A DNA stretch of 64,000 bases, from positions 1 to 64,000 of the forward strand of contig DAOQXO010000003.1 in assembly GCA_035342635.1 (NCBI GenBank), read 5' to 3'. Positions 8,008-15,308 of this stretch are shown piece by piece. The stretch is from CADEFQ01 sp035342635 (lineage in GTDB: Bacteria; Pseudomonadota; Gammaproteobacteria; Steroidobacterales; Steroidobacteraceae). Below the pieces are notes generated by a model. It saw nothing but the letters and a program-made list of their open reading frames with translations. It was not told the DNA's origin and ran no database searches. Made by a program: the position numbers and the translations under genes. Numbering within the stretch: position 1 is the first letter of the stretch; each line of letters starts with the position of its first letter.

Positions 8008-10116
8008 TCAGTCGAAAGAAAAGCCGAGGGTGAGCCCGACGAGGCGCCCGTCGGCGAGCTGCACGTAGCGCTTGTTGGCGAAATCGGGCGGCTCGTTGCC
8101 GAAGTAGAAACCGCGCATCGCGTAACGCTCGTCGAACAGATTGCGCGCAAACACGCTGACCGACCAGCGCTCGCCGGTGTAGCCGACGCGCAGGTTCGCG
8201 AGCGTGTAGGCGCCGGAGCGCTGCTCGTGACTCGTGTCGAAGTAGAAGTCGTCGACGCCCTGCAGGTCCGCACGGGCGAAGAAGCCCGCCGGCAGGTGCC
8301 AGGCGAGCGTGAGCGAATACTGGTACTGCGGCGCATGCGCCTGCTCTCGCCCATCGAGCGCGGCATCGCGCGCCGGGTCGCCGGTCAGGTAGCCGATGTA
8401 GGCCGTCTCGAGCAGTCCCAGCGTCGCCGCGACGTCGAAGCGTGGAGAGACCGCCCACTGCATGCTGCCCTCGAAGCCATAGTTCTCGCCGCGCGCCGCG
8501 TTGTCGGTGAAGAACACATACGACAGCGGATCGCCGGGCACGAGCTGCTGCGAGCTCATGACCTGCTGCTCGTCGCGCCGCATGTAGAACAGCGCCGTGC
8601 GCGACGACCAGCGGCCGTCGGCCGAGCGCCAACCGAATCCCGCCTCGGCGCTCCACAGTGATTCGGGGCCGAACTGCCGGCGATCGGACGGCACCGCACT
8701 GCCGATGTTGAAACCACCCGCCTTGTAGCCACGAGACAGCGTGGCATACCAGAGTCTCCGCTCCGTCTGCGCAAAGCTCAGGCCCACGTGCCCGCCCCAC
8801 ATCGTGTCGGACGGGCCGAATGCGCTCGACGTCCCGGCGACCGCGTCGACGTCGACGTAGTCGGTTTCGCGCCGCTCGCCGCGCGCACCGATCGACAGCA
8901 CGGTGCGCGCACCTGTCCGCCAGTCGACCTCCCCGTACAGTGCAAGGTTCGTCGCGCGGTAGTCGCTCGACAGCGCGCGGTAGGCCTCGCCGCTCGCGGC
9001 ATCGACCTGCACGTTGCGCTCTTCGACATCGAGCGCATACGCCCCCAGCACCCAGGCCCGGTCGCCCGGCGAGGCCGCGGTCCCGGTCGAGACCAGGCGC
9101 AGGTCCTCGCTCAGCGCTCGGCGCCGCCGATCGAAGCGGCTGGTGTAATCGTATGGCGCGTACTCGCCCCAGTCGGCGTCGTTGCCCCAGTCGCCGTCGA
9201 ACGAATAGGCAATCTTCGAGTCGGCGTAAGTCGAGACGCTGCGCAGCGTGGCAGCAGCGAATCCTCCGTATTCGAGGCGCAGCGCACCGGCCGCCGAACG
9301 CTGCTGGTCGACTCCCGGATGATCGGCGAGCGTGACGCGCGAGTTGTCGACCGCGAACGCATCGTAGCCATCGTCGATGTCGACCAGCATCGCCGTGAAC
9401 CCGAGATCGAAGTCGGCGGTCGGCTGCCACTTGACCCGCGCGCGCAGCGTGTCTTCGTCGTAACCGTTGGTATCGTCGCGACCGAGGAAGGCGTTGCGGC
9501 GAAAACCGTCGCTCTGGTAGTGATGCGCCACCACGCGAAAGGCGGCCGTGCCGGCGCCATCGACCGGGCCACCGATGACGCCACCGCCGCCCCAGGTCCC
9601 GTTCTCGCCCACCGTGGCCTCGCCGCGCAGTTCGAACTGCGGCTGCGCGTCGCGCGTGCGCACGCTGATCAGCCCGGCGAGCGCGTTGGCCCCGTAGACC
9701 GTGCCCTGCGGGCCACGCAATACCTCGATCTGCTCGACGTCGAAGGTCGTCGCGGGCATGCCGACGCCGGAGAAATCGATGTCGTCGATCAGGAAACCCA
9801 CCGAAGGGTTCGGCGCGCCCTGGTACTGCTCGAGCTCGCCGATGCCGCGCAGCTGGAAATAGCGCGGCCGCGCGCTGCCCGCCGCCCAGTTCAGATTCGG
9901 TACGAGCGGCAGCACGTCGCCGAAGTGCTGCAGACCCGCCGCCGCCACGGTTTCGCCCGAGAGCACCGTGACGCTCGCCGGCAGCGCGTCGAGCGCCGCT
10001 TCTCGCAGCCGCGAGGAAACGACGAGCACTTCGTCGAGCTCCGCGGCCGCGGCATTTGCCACGAATGCGAATGGCACACCCAGGAAGTGCGCGAATGCAA
10101 TCAAACGCCAGATCAT
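8008..10116 (-). CDS. TonB-dependent outer membrane receptor, probably for thiamine or a thiamine precursor
   Basis: This 702-residue protein has a signal peptide (about residues 1-24, ending in an alanine run), then the plug domain (ASVTVLSGETVAAAG, LRGIGELEQYQGAPNPSVG, VEQIEVLRGPQGTVYG) and a 22-strand-type barrel. It would pull its ligand across the outer membrane using TonB energy. The TPP riboswitch directly upstream, whose 3' end contains this gene's ribosome site, indicates that synthesis falls when TPP is plentiful. The next three genes are all thiamine-related, so thiamine is the most likely ligand. The final residues are FSFD rather than a terminal aromatic residue, which is slightly atypical. 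Confidence 0.93.
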   Translation of the reverse strand: MIWRLIAFAHFLGVPFAFVANAAAAELDEVLVVSSRLREAALDALPASVTVLSGETVAAAGLQHFGDVLPLVPNLNWAAGSARPRYFQLRGIGELEQYQGAPNPSVGFLIDDIDFSGVGMPATTFDVEQIEVLRGPQGTVYGANALAGLISVRTRDAQPQFELRGEATVGENGTWGGGGVIGGPVDGAGTAAFRVVAHHYQSDGFRRNAFLGRDDTNGYDEDTLRARVKWQPTADFDLGFTAMLVDIDDGYDAFAVDNSRVTLADHPGVDQQRSAAGALRLEYGGFAAATLRSVSTYADSKIAYSFDGDWGNDADWGEYAPYDYTSRFDRRRRALSEDLRLVSTGTAASPGDRAWVLGAYALDVEERNVQVDAASGEAYRALSSDYRATNLALYGEVDWRTGARTVLSIGARGERRETDYVDVDAVAGTSSAFGPSDTMWGGHVGLSFAQTERRLWYATLSRGYKAGGFNIGSAVPSDRRQFGPESLWSAEAGFGWRSADGRWSSRTALFYMRRDEQQVMSSQQLVPGDPLSYVFFTDNAARGENYGFEGSMQWAVSPRFDVAATLGLLETAYIGYLTGDPARDAALDGREQAHAPQYQYSLTLAWHLPAGFFARADLQGVDDFYFDTSHEQRSGAYTLANLRVGYTGERWSVSVFARNLFDERYAMRGFYFGNEPPDFANKRYVQLADGRLVGLTLGFSFD

Positions 10117-10120
10117 GCCT

Positions 10121-10207
10121 GCTCCCTACGCCGGTATTAGCCGGATCAGGTTCAACGGGTTCGCCTTCGACGGCGTCTCAGGCCCCGCGCGGGGCCACCC
10201 CAAGGAT
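10121..10207 (-). promoter_or_regulatory. TPP riboswitch (THI element)
   Basis: Read on the minus strand, this stretch has all the conserved TPP-aptamer blocks in order. They are TCCTTGGGGTGG (P1/P2), a GC-rich P3 hairpin, CTGAGA, AACCCGTTGAACCTGATC, and CTAATACCGGCGTAGGGA. The terminal AGGGA (10123-10127) can pair with TCCTT (10202-10206) to close P1. The same AGGGA lies six bases before the receptor ATG at 10116 and is its Shine-Dalgarno sequence. Binding of TPP should therefore hide the ribosome site directly, without a separate expression platform. Confidence 0.96.
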
Positions 10208-10216
10208 GTGGCGGCT

Positions 10217-10244
10217 ATGTTAGAGATCGTGCGCCGCATTGCAA
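10217..10244 (-). promoter_or_regulatory. candidate sigma-70 promoter of the thiamine operon
   Basis: On the minus strand TTGCAA (10239-10244) and TAACAT (10217-10222) are separated by 16 bases. They match the -35 and -10 consensus at four of six positions each. Transcription would start roughly ten bases before the riboswitch aptamer, which is a sensible place. It overlaps the leader of the divergent PhzF gene. This rests on pattern matching only. Confidence 0.4.
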
Positions 10245-10262
10245 GTGATTAGAATCTCCTCC

Positions 10263-11162
10263 ATGAGCCGCACCCTTGATGTCTTCCAGGTTGACGCCTT
10301 CACGACACGGCGTTTTGCCGGCAATCCCGCCGGCGTCGTGCTGGGCGCCGACGCCCTCACCGACGAGGACATGCTCGCGATCGCGCGCGAACTGAACAAC
10401 GCCGATACCGCATTCGTGCTTTCGCCCGACGCCGCGGACCACGACGTGCGCATCCGCTTCTTCACGCCGCGCACCGAGGCGGCCTTCGTCGCGCACGCCA
10501 CCGTGGCTGCGCACTACGTCATGTCGCGACGCCCAGGGTCGCGTCGCTTACGCCAGAAGCAGAAGTCCGGCATCGTCGAGGTCGGGATCCGCGGCGAAGG
10601 CGACGCGCGGCGCGTCGCGATCCACCAGGCGCCACCGCAGATCGGGCGCGAACTGCTGCCGCGCGAGCGCCTCGCGGTGCTCGACGCGCTGGCGCTGTCG
10701 AGCGGCGATCTCGATCCGCGCTGCCCGCTTCTCGTCTGCGGCACGGCCAGCACGCGCCTGATGGTCGGTGTGCGCGGCGCGGAGCAGCTGCGGCAACTGA
10801 AGCCCGATGCGGCGCGGCTCACCACTCTTTCGGCCCAGCTTGGCGCCGCGGGCTATTTCGTCTTCACTCTCACACCACAGTTGCCCGGCGTTCTCACCGA
10901 GTCACGCATGTTCTGCCCCGCCATCGGCATTGCCGAAGACCCGGTCAGCGGCAACGCCCACGGCATGCTGGGCGTTTACCTTGCCGCCCGCGATCTGCTG
11001 CCGCGCAGCGGCGACCAGGCCGCGTTCAGCGGCGCACAGGGTCACTACATGAACCGCCCGGGACGAGTCGATATCGAACTCGACTATGCCAACGGCATCG
11101 TCGACGCGGTGCGTGTCATCGGTGACGCGGCGCTCGTCTTCGAGACGAGCATTACCCTGTAG
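10263..11162 (+). CDS. PhzF-family isomerase/epimerase
   Basis: This 299-residue protein has the duplicated PhzF fold: VFQVDAFTTRRFAGNPAGVV at the start, IRFFTPRTE in the first half and EDPVSGNAHGMLGVYL in the second. PhzF isomerises a phenazine precursor, but most relatives have unknown substrates, and no phenazine genes are present here. The catalytic Glu45 of PhzF aligns with D48 (NNADTAFVL) and the usual GH pair is AH (H78 retained). This is a non-phenazine subgroup. The ATG at 10263 is preferred over an upstream TTG at 10239 because homologues start at this point. Confidence 0.88.
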   Translation: MSRTLDVFQVDAFTTRRFAGNPAGVVLGADALTDEDMLAIARELNNADTAFVLSPDAADHDVRIRFFTPRTEAAFVAHATVAAHYVMSRRPGSRRLRQKQKSGIVEVGIRGEGDARRVAIHQAPPQIGRELLPRERLAVLDALALSSGDLDPRCPLLVCGTASTRLMVGVRGAEQLRQLKPDAARLTTLSAQLGAAGYFVFTLTPQLPGVLTESRMFCPAIGIAEDPVSGNAHGMLGVYLAARDLLPRSGDQAAFSGAQGHYMNRPGRVDIELDYANGIVDAVRVIGDAALVFETSITL

Positions 11163-11168
11163 GCGCCC

Positions 11169-11513
11169 ATGGACCTTCGCTTTGCGCCCGTTGCGGCGCT
11201 CGAGGATCTGCGGCCCGGGCACATGCATGCCTGCATGATCCAGGGTCGAGAGGTGCTGGTGTGCCACACCAGGGAAGGCGTGTACGCGGTCGACAATATC
11301 TGCACGCACGCGTTCGCGCGCCTGCACGAAGGTCGCCTGCGGGGCACCCGGCTCGTGTGTCCCTTGCATGGCGCATCATTCGACGTGCGCGACGGGCGCG
11401 TGCTGAAGGGCCCGGCGAGCGAGGCGCTGCCGGCACATGCGGTGCGCGTGACCGAGGGCGTGATCGAGGTCGCGGTCGACCCGTCGGCGCCGCCCCAGCC
11501 CTCCGAGGATTAG
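11169..11513 (+). CDS. Rieske-type [2Fe-2S] ferredoxin
   Basis: This is a 114-residue stand-alone Rieske protein. The cluster ligands are C45 and H47 (NICTHAFARL) and C64 and H67 (LVCPLHGASF), the C-x-H / C-x2-H pattern of NirD- and BphF-like small ferredoxins. It probably passes electrons to an oxygenase or reductase elsewhere on the chromosome, since no oxygenase is in the window. It starts six bases after the PhzF gene. Its end overlaps the convergent carbonic anhydrase gene by four bases. Confidence 0.93.
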   Translation: MDLRFAPVAALEDLRPGHMHACMIQGREVLVCHTREGVYAVDNICTHAFARLHEGRLRGTRLVCPLHGASFDVRDGRVLKGPASEALPAHAVRVTEGVIEVAVDPSAPPQPSED

Positions 11514-12076
11514 GGCTGCCCGGCCCCGCTGCGCGGATCGACGCGCAGCGCTTCGCGATAGAGTCGTGCGCGGGCGCAGTAATGCGCGGCGGCATGCGTA
11601 ATCATCGCGAGATCGCGCTCGCCGAGTTGCCGCGTGATGCGCCCAGGGGAACCCATCACCATCGACCCGTCGGGAATCTCGCGCCCCGGCGGCACGAGAG
11701 CACCCGCGGCGATGATGCAATGGCGGCCGATGCGCGCGCCGTCGAGCACCATCGCGCCGTTGGCGATCATGGACTCGTCGCCGACCGTGCAGCTGTGAAG
11801 CAGCGCCCTGTGCCCGATCGTCACGCCGCGGCCGATATGCGTCGGCGCACCTTCGTCCGTGTGGATGATGGTGCCGTCCTGCACATTGGTCTCGTCACCG
11901 ATCTCGATCCAGTCGTTGTCGCCGCGCAGCACCGCACCGAACCAGACGCTGGCGTCGCGCCCCAGACGTATGCTGCCGATCACCTGCGCGCCAGGCGCGA
12001 CATACCAGGCGTCGCCCGCGCTCTCCATCTGACGCTCGCCAATCGTGTAGATCACTGCAACCTCCACGGCGCTCAT
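11510..12076 (-). CDS. gamma-class carbonic anhydrase family protein (hexapeptide repeat)
   Basis: This 188-residue protein is a left-handed beta-helix built of hexapeptide repeats. The zinc-site histidines of gamma-carbonic anhydrases are present as H72, H89 and H94 (IIHTD, GHRALLH). The MVMGSPGRITRQL end is typical of the YrdA/PaaY group, some of which act as thioesterases or have no proven activity. The ATG at 12076 was chosen because it follows the upstream stop by 14 bases; ATG codons a few residues further in are possible. It is the last gene of a minus-strand run. Confidence 0.9.
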   Translation of the reverse strand: MSAVEVAVIYTIGERQMESAGDAWYVAPGAQVIGSIRLGRDASVWFGAVLRGDNDWIEIGDETNVQDGTIIHTDEGAPTHIGRGVTIGHRALLHSCTVGDESMIANGAMVLDGARIGRHCIIAAGALVPPGREIPDGSMVMGSPGRITRQLGERDLAMITHAAAHYCARARLYREALRVDPRSGAGQP

Positions 12077-12090
12077 GCGCCGCGCCGGGA

Positions 12091-13212
12091 CTACTTCTTG
12101 CGCGCCGCACGGCGCACGGGGCGTTTCGCCACGGCACGACGGGTGGGGCGCTTCTTCACCGCGGGCCCCGCCGGTCGCTTCGCCGCCTTGCGCGACTTCC
12201 CCGCCACAGACTTCTTCTTCCTGGCCACGACCTTCTTTTTGGCGACCTTCTTCTTCGCGCTCTTGCGTACACGCCCCGCGCGCACCGCGATGCCGGCCAG
12301 CGCCCGCGCCTGCCCGGTGTTCACGGTGCGAGCAATCGTGCCGGCGCCCAGCGCAACCTTCGCGACCTGGCCGGTGAAGAAATTGCCCACATAGGCAAAG
12401 CGCCCGTCCGCGGTCACGGTGATCGTCGCCCAGCCGAAGCCCTCGAGCGGAATCGAACGGAGGGTCTCGCCCGTCGCGTTGACGAAGTCGATGCGCGCGC
12501 CGCGAAGCACGTAGAGCGTGCCATCCGGCCCATAGGCCATGCCGAAGAACATCTCGGGCGGCCCCTGGAACGGCGGCTGGAACGATTGCAGATCCGGCAG
12601 CTGACGATCGTGCACGAGGTCGTAGCGCATCAGGCGCGGGCCGGTCTCCGAGCAATACACGAGCGTGCGTCCGTCCGGCGCGAGCGCGGAGTTGGTCACG
12701 CCGAGAAAGCCTCCCATGCCGCCGTGCGTCTGCGTCGCGTACTCGTACAGCAGCTTGCCGTCGGCAGAGAAGTGCCACACATGGCCATCGCCGAAGCGGT
12801 CGCCGCCCGGAAAGACCGGCAGCTTTGTCTTCATGCGCCCGGCGATCTCGGGGCGGATCGTGTCGCCGACCAGATGCTCGCCGAGATAGAACGAGCCATC
12901 CTTCGCGAAATTGACGTGCGAGAACGCGCGCGTCGGCAACTCGTCGCGGATCTGCAATCGCCCGTCGGGGTGGATGTTCAGCACCACGAAGGCGTGCGAA
13001 TCGAACGCCCACAGCACGCCACGCGCATCGAACTTCAACCCCCCGACGAGATGCGTCGTGGCGCCGAGCCACAGCGTGCCCCTGGGTCTCAGGTCGGCGT
13101 CGTACTGGATGATGCGGCCGCGGCCGGCATGGTCATCGAGGGGGTCATTGAGTTCGGTCACGGCGACGAAAACGTCGCCGGCCGCGAAGGGCTTCAGGGT
13201 GGATTCGGTCAT
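12091..13212 (-). CDS. beta-propeller protein with a lysine/arginine-rich histone-H1-like C-terminal tail
   Basis: The protein has 373 residues. Residues 1 to about 310 are a propeller-like domain with repeated strand motifs such as GLKFDARGVLWAFD, DGSFYLGEH and GPDGTLYVLRG, similar to SMP-30/NHL-type proteins. No signal peptide is seen. The last 60 or so residues are almost entirely Lys, Arg, Ala, Val and Pro (KKKVAKKKVVARKKK, KRPVRRAARKK), as in AlgP and histone H1. Such tails bind DNA or polyanions, so a nucleoid or nucleic-acid role is possible. The ATG at 13212 has an AAGGAA ribosome site; an in-frame upstream start would overlap the previous gene. The function is unknown. Confidence 0.8.
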   Translation of the reverse strand: MTESTLKPFAAGDVFVAVTELNDPLDDHAGRGRIIQYDADLRPRGTLWLGATTHLVGGLKFDARGVLWAFDSHAFVVLNIHPDGRLQIRDELPTRAFSHVNFAKDGSFYLGEHLVGDTIRPEIAGRMKTKLPVFPGGDRFGDGHVWHFSADGKLLYEYATQTHGGMGGFLGVTNSALAPDGRTLVYCSETGPRLMRYDLVHDRQLPDLQSFQPPFQGPPEMFFGMAYGPDGTLYVLRGARIDFVNATGETLRSIPLEGFGWATITVTADGRFAYVGNFFTGQVAKVALGAGTIARTVNTGQARALAGIAVRAGRVRKSAKKKVAKKKVVARKKKSVAGKSRKAAKRPAGPAVKKRPTRRAVAKRPVRRAARKK

Positions 13213-13238
13213 GGCGGTTCCTTGCTCGCTGTATTTCC

Positions 13239-14444
13239 TCAAGGAAGATTATCCCGGCCGGCTTGCTGCGCTTGCGCATGGCGCCGCGACAGCGCAATGC
13301 CAAGCACCGCCGGCGCCGCGATCAACGCGCCGAGCACCAGCGGCGCGCCGGTGCCGAAGCGCGCGAACACCGCGCCGGAGACGAACGGTCCGATCACGCG
13401 CCCCAGGCTGCTGCTCGCCTGGTAGGTGCCGAGCACACTGCCGCGATTGTTGCCGCTCGCCTGCTTCGAGGCGAGCGCCGAACCCGACGGCAGGAACGCG
13501 CCGGAACCCGCGCCACAGATGGCGAGCCCGACGACCGCGACACCGATTCCCGGTGACAGCGCCGCGATGAGCATGCCGACGACGAATGCGCCGATACCCG
13601 CGTAGGCCACGCGGTACTCGCCGAAGCGCGGCACGAGTATGCGCACCAGCCCACCCTGCATGATCACCGGAATGAACGACAGAGCGAGCAGCAGCAGCCC
13701 GACCGTGCGCGGCCCGTAGCCGAAACGTGCCAGCGCCCAGAGCGCGAAAATCGACTCGAAGATCGCCTGTGCAATCGCGACCAGCAGCGCTGCAAGCGTC
13801 ACATAGCGCAGCGCGGGGATCCGCGCAAGCAACTGGAGCGGCGCACGGCGCGGTGCGGCGTCGCGCGCGGCGAGTGCGCGGTGCTCCGCGGTATGGCTTT
13901 CGGGCAGGCGCAGCGCGACCAGCGCGATCGCCAGCACGCTGAGCGCCATCGAAGCGAGCGCCGGACGCAGGAAACTCGCCGTGGCGACATCCTCGCCAGC
14001 CAGCACGCCGCCGATCGCGGGCCCCAGCATGAAGCCGATGCCGATCGCCGCGCCCACCGTGCCGAGGGCCTTGGCGCGATCCCGCTCGCTGCTGATGTCC
14101 GACGCGTACGCCATGGCCGCGGAAATGTTGCCGGCCATGAGTCCGCCGAGTATGCGCGAGACGAGGATCCATTCGATGTTCGGTGCGAAGCCGAGGATCG
14201 CGTAAGAAACACAGGCTCCGGCGAACGTGTACATCAGGATCGGTCGCCGGCCGTAGCGATCGCTGAGCCGGCCCCACAGCGGAGCGGAGACCAGCTGGCA
14301 CAGCGCATGCGTACCGAGGATCGCGGTGATCAGCGCGGGCGAGGCATCGAAGCGCGTCCCCATGTACGGGATCAGCGGCACGATCACGCCGAAACCGAGC
14401 ACGTCGATCACGCAGACGATGAATAGCGTCAGCAGCGGCTTCAA
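13239..14444 (-). CDS. major facilitator superfamily transporter, DHA1/TetA-like
   Basis: This 401-residue protein has twelve membrane segments. Motif A between helices 2 and 3 is GRLSDRYGRRPILM, and the helix 5 segment GPAIGGVLAG resembles motif C, a mark of drug-proton antiporters. The overall pattern is that of class-B-type tetracycline exporters and their chromosomal relatives, but the substrate cannot be read from sequence. It follows the serine-hydrolase-like lipoprotein gene by 12 bases and is probably co-transcribed with it. Confidence 0.9.
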   Translation of the reverse strand: MKPLLTLFIVCVIDVLGFGVIVPLIPYMGTRFDASPALITAILGTHALCQLVSAPLWGRLSDRYGRRPILMYTFAGACVSYAILGFAPNIEWILVSRILGGLMAGNISAAMAYASDISSERDRAKALGTVGAAIGIGFMLGPAIGGVLAGEDVATASFLRPALASMALSVLAIALVALRLPESHTAEHRALAARDAAPRRAPLQLLARIPALRYVTLAALLVAIAQAIFESIFALWALARFGYGPRTVGLLLLALSFIPVIMQGGLVRILVPRFGEYRVAYAGIGAFVVGMLIAALSPGIGVAVVGLAICGAGSGAFLPSGSALASKQASGNNRGSVLGTYQASSSLGRVIGPFVSGAVFARFGTGAPLVLGALIAAPAVLGIALSRRHAQAQQAGRDNLP

Positions 14445-14456
14445 GCTGGACTCCGG

Positions 14457-15308
14457 TCAGTGTGCGGGCACGAAAACGGACGGATCGGGCTCGTCCCCGT
14501 CCGCGTGGGCCGCGCCGGGCCGATCGATCGCGCCGCGTATCACGGCGTCGAGGATTGTCGCATCCGGCGAGGCACGATCGGCGTCCGCCTGTCCGCCTGT
14601 CCGCAGCACGACGAGTCGCAGCGTCGGAACGATCCACAGGCAGGAACCCCCGGCGCCCGGCAGACGATAGGCGCCACGATCGGGCATGGCGCCGGTGGCG
14701 TCCAGCGGCACGGCGCGGCGCGCGAGCAGGCGCTGCACCCAGCCGGGCGGGACGATCTCCTCGCCCTGGTACACGCCGTCGTTCGCGAGTATTTCACCGA
14801 TGCGGATCCAGTCGCCCTGCGCCGCCAGCAGGTCGGGCGCGAGCATGGCGTCGGCCGCGCCGATCGGCCGCCACAGGCGCTTCGACAGATAGGCGGCGAG
14901 ATCCGAGCCCGCGGCCTGCTCGATCGCCCCGCGGGACGGCAGCGCCTCGGTATCGATCAGCCTGCGATCGTTCACCAGGGCACCGACCAGCAGGTCGTCG
15001 ATGACCCCCTGCCAGGCGCCGGCGGCGACCGGAGTCGCGAACGTCGTGTCGTGCCAGTAGCGCTCGAGCAGCAGGTGACCGTTGCGCGCGATCAGCAGCG
15101 CATCACTGCCGGCGTAGCGCGCAATGTTGGCTGCGGCCTCCAGGGCCGCCGGTTCGAGTTTCGCATCCTGCGGCGCGAGGGGCGGCAGTGCCGGCATGTT
15201 GCCGCCCGCGACGGCCACCCCGACCGGCGGAGCCTCGTGGCGCGCGCACGCGCCCGCCACCAGCACGAGCAACGCCACTGCGAGTCGTCGCATCGCCTGA
15301 GTCTTCAT
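14457..15308 (-). CDS. beta-lactamase/serine hydrolase-like lipoprotein lacking the SxxK motif
   Basis: The protein has 283 residues. RRLAVALLVLVAGAC is a lipoprotein signal with a lipobox ending in Cys. The rest follows the beta-lactamase-related serine hydrolase fold: DALLIARNGHLLLERYW, then LSKRLWRPIGAADAM, then WIRIGEILANDGVYQGEEIVP. The place where these enzymes carry Ser-x-x-Lys instead reads AAGAWQGVIDDLLVG, so nucleophile and base are absent. It probably binds rather than cleaves. Its ATG (15308) overlaps the stop of the ABC gene by four bases. An alternative start is 15293. Confidence 0.75.
   Translation of the reverse strand: MKTQAMRRLAVALLVLVAGACARHEAPPVGVAVAGGNMPALPPLAPQDAKLEPAALEAAANIARYAGSDALLIARNGHLLLERYWHDTTFATPVAAGAWQGVIDDLLVGALVNDRRLIDTEALPSRGAIEQAAGSDLAAYLSKRLWRPIGAADAMLAPDLLAAQGDWIRIGEILANDGVYQGEEIVPPGWVQRLLARRAVPLDATGAMPDRGAYRLPGAGGSCLWIVPTLRLVVLRTGGQADADRASPDATILDAVIRGAIDRPGAAHADGDEPDPSVFVPAH

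Noticed and set aside
8788..10140. 450-codon plus-strand frame opposite the TonB receptor
   Set aside because: It lacks a ribosome site and protein-like composition; the receptor frame has plug and barrel motifs and a riboswitch.
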